Assembly (NCBI GenBank): GCA_023253435.1
Contig: JALRGJ010000066.1
Location: 1-6,341 of the forward strand
Length of the DNA stretch: 6,341 nt
Direction: 5' to 3'
Origin: Ilumatobacteraceae bacterium
GTDB lineage: Bacteria > Actinomycetota > Acidimicrobiia > Acidimicrobiales > Ilumatobacteraceae
Below, in pieces: positions 5,536 to 6,341 of the stretch (its first letter is position 1; each line of letters starts with the position of its first letter). A program made the translations under genes and the position numbers. The notes below the pieces were generated by a model that saw only the letters and a list, made by a program, of their open reading frames with translations, searched no databases and was not told where the DNA came from.

Positions 5536-6268
5536 CGCCAGAAAATGTAACGAATTGATTGGTGACAAATTTGCTGGTTCCATCAAGAAATGGCATGCAG
5601 AATGATGCAAATTCATCGAGTGTTCCCAGTCGGCCAAGAGGCACTTGGGATTCAATCTTCTTTCTCACCTCTGGGTCGTTGGCGCCAGATGCTCGTAAGA
5701 ATTCTGGGAAGTCCATAAAGTTTGTGCCTACTGCGTTGACTTGAACGCCGAATCGAGCCATTTCCCCTGCGGCATTTTTTGCAAGCATGGAAGCGCCAGC
5801 TCTCATAGACGAGTACAGAGGCGCTCCTGGAGTTGGTCGTGCACCACTTGCACTTGTGATGATCAAGACTTGTCCTTCACCGCGTTCTTTCATGGGAGGG
5901 AGGACGGCTTTGAGAAACTCATAGGGAGCCACCATGCAGCCTTGGTACACCTTGTCGAGGTCTTCTCGAGTGGATTTGATGGTGGAGCCAGTGACGATGG
6001 CGCCAGAGGCCATCACCGCACAGTCAATATGTCCAAATGCGGAGAGGGCGGCATCTACGAGGGCATGAGCCTCTTGGGGTGTGCGCAGATTACGAACACC
6101 CTCAACGCCAATGGCAGAAGCTCCCATGGCCTCTAGTTCCTCGATCAGGCCAGGAGCGGGGTCTCCCACCACAATGTCATGTCCTCTCTGTGCCAAGAAT
6201 CGGGCAAGGGGAGGCCCTACGTAAAAGCTGCCGTCATTAATGACCGCGATGCGACGTGATTCAGACAT
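5525..6268 (-). CDS. Halohydrin dehalogenase-like SDR-fold enzyme (G-type resemblance)
   Basis: A 247-residue SDR-fold protein whose active site is not that of a dehydrogenase. Ser139, Tyr152 and Arg156 form the triad; the usual Lys of YxxxK is Arg, with codons checked as AGT, TAC and AGA. The Ser-Tyr-Arg spacing of 13 and 4 equals that of halohydrin dehalogenase HheC (S132, Y145, R149). The N-terminal glycine-rich loop is replaced by NDGSFYVG (11-18), which fits the family's T-x4-F/Y-x-G halide-site motif except for Asn11. NAVGTNFMDFPEFL (178-191), PLGRLGT (210-216) and the final SGGW (243-246) recall HheG of Ilumatobacter. Such enzymes convert vicinal haloalcohols to epoxides plus halide without NAD(P), and also open epoxides with azide, cyanide or nitrite; they are cytoplasmic tetramers. 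AGGAGGT supports ATG 6268. Alternative: an unusual SDR of other function. The gene looks intact. Confidence 0.78.
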   Translation of the reverse strand: MSESRRIAVINDGSFYVGPPLARFLAQRGHDIVVGDPAPGLIEELEAMGASAIGVEGVRNLRTPQEAHALVDAALSAFGHIDCAVMASGAIVTGSTIKSTREDLDKVYQGCMVAPYEFLKAVLPPMKERGEGQVLIITSASGARPTPGAPLYSSMRAGASMLAKNAAGEMARFGVQVNAVGTNFMDFPEFLRASGANDPEVRKKIESQVPLGRLGTLDEFASFCMPFLDGTSKFVTNQFVTFSGGWS

Positions 6269-6273
6269 TGGGG

Positions 6274-6280
6274 ACCTCCT
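6274..6280 (-). promoter_or_regulatory. Ribosome binding site of the dehalogenase-like gene
   Basis: AGGAGGT on the minus strand is a near-full match to the anti-Shine-Dalgarno and sits five bases before the ATG at 6268-6266. It is the strongest ribosome binding site in the window and suggests efficient translation. Confidence 0.88.
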
Positions 6281-6305
6281 GGGTTCTCCAAGAAAAACTA
6301 ATTGC

Positions 6306-6333
6306 TTGGCAACGCCTACGGTAGGGGTATGAA
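6306..6333 (+). promoter_or_regulatory. Possible rightward promoter at the right edge
   Basis: TTGGCA (6306-6311), a 16-base spacer and TATGAA (6328-6333) resemble a sigma-70 type promoter. The match is five of six and four of six bases, but the last -10 base is not T. It overlaps the possible start codon at 6329, so both readings cannot be fully right. Confidence 0.25.
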
Positions 6334-6341
6334 AGTTGCTC
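6329..6341 (+). CDS. Possible start of a divergent gene, cut by the window edge
   Basis: ATG AAA GTT GCT encodes MKVA, a typical opening of a Rossmann-type or other cytoplasmic protein, divergent from the dehalogenase-like gene with 60 bases between the start codons. The purine-rich TAGGGG just before it is too close to be a good Shine-Dalgarno. Thirteen bases cannot identify a gene. Confidence 0.25.

Noticed and set aside
5741..6136. Plus-strand open frame of 131 codons within the dehalogenase-like gene
   Set aside because: It is antisense to the SDR core, with low-complexity Ser/His/Gly content typical of a shadow frame.
5525..6268. Classical NAD(P)-dependent SDR dehydrogenase
   Set aside because: There is no TGxxxGxG loop, no NNAG-type segment, and Arg replaces the catalytic Lys, so a standard oxidoreductase call is not supported.
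1..6341. CRISPR array, insertion sequence, toxin-antitoxin pair or phage genes
   Set aside because: I found no regularly spaced repeats, no terminal inverted repeats with a transposase and no matching small gene pairs.

Overview
The window is about 6.3 kb of compact bacterial DNA of moderate GC (near half, judged by eye). It holds five protein genes, one tRNA and almost no spare sequence. Gene content points to an actinobacterium, most plausibly a moderate- or low-GC aquatic member of Acidimicrobiia (Ilumatobacter-like). The reasons are an actinobacterial-style acyl-CoA synthetase, a kinase-like/methyltransferase protein of a type I recall from actinobacteria, and a halohydrin-dehalogenase-like protein that resembles the G-type enzyme I recall from Ilumatobacter. 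The taxonomic call is an inference from memory, without any database search.

Layout from left to right. Positions 1-1359 (+) are the 3' nearly complete part of a two-part protein: an N-terminal region with a degenerate kinase-like active-site pattern and a C-terminal class I SAM methyltransferase. A short structured spacer leads to tRNA-Cys(GCA) at 1419-1493 with an encoded CCA. Only 27 bases later an acyl-CoA synthetase starts (1521-3197, +); its ATG lies inside a 9-bp hairpin and has no normal Shine-Dalgarno. It converges on a family 5 extracellular solute-binding protein (3194-4966, -). The two stop codons share the bases TTAA inside a near-perfect hairpin that could terminate both transcripts. 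A 132-bp divergent intergenic region (4967-5098) carries leader hairpins and a possible -10 for the binding-protein gene. It also precedes a small histidine-rich protein (5099-5524, +) resembling the eRF1 domain 3 / 'translational machinery protein' fold. That gene abuts, with no gap, the convergent SDR-fold gene (5525-6268, -). At the right edge (6306-6341) there is a promoter-like signal and perhaps the first codons of a divergent gene.

The most notable gene is the SDR-fold one at 5525-6268. Its catalytic set is Ser139-Tyr152-Arg156 rather than Ser-Tyr-Lys, and its dinucleotide-binding loop is replaced by an aromatic-x-Gly pattern. Both features are hallmarks of halohydrin dehalogenases, which make epoxides from vicinal haloalcohols without a nicotinamide cofactor. 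It departs from the family loop motif in having Asn where Thr is usual.

The genes do not form an obvious single pathway. Acyl-CoA synthetase, peptide/oligomer-type uptake protein and a dehalogenase-like enzyme would fit a scavenging heterotroph, but no operon links them. No mobile element, CRISPR array, integrase or rRNA was seen. The two convergent pairs with zero or negative spacing suggest a streamlined genome.
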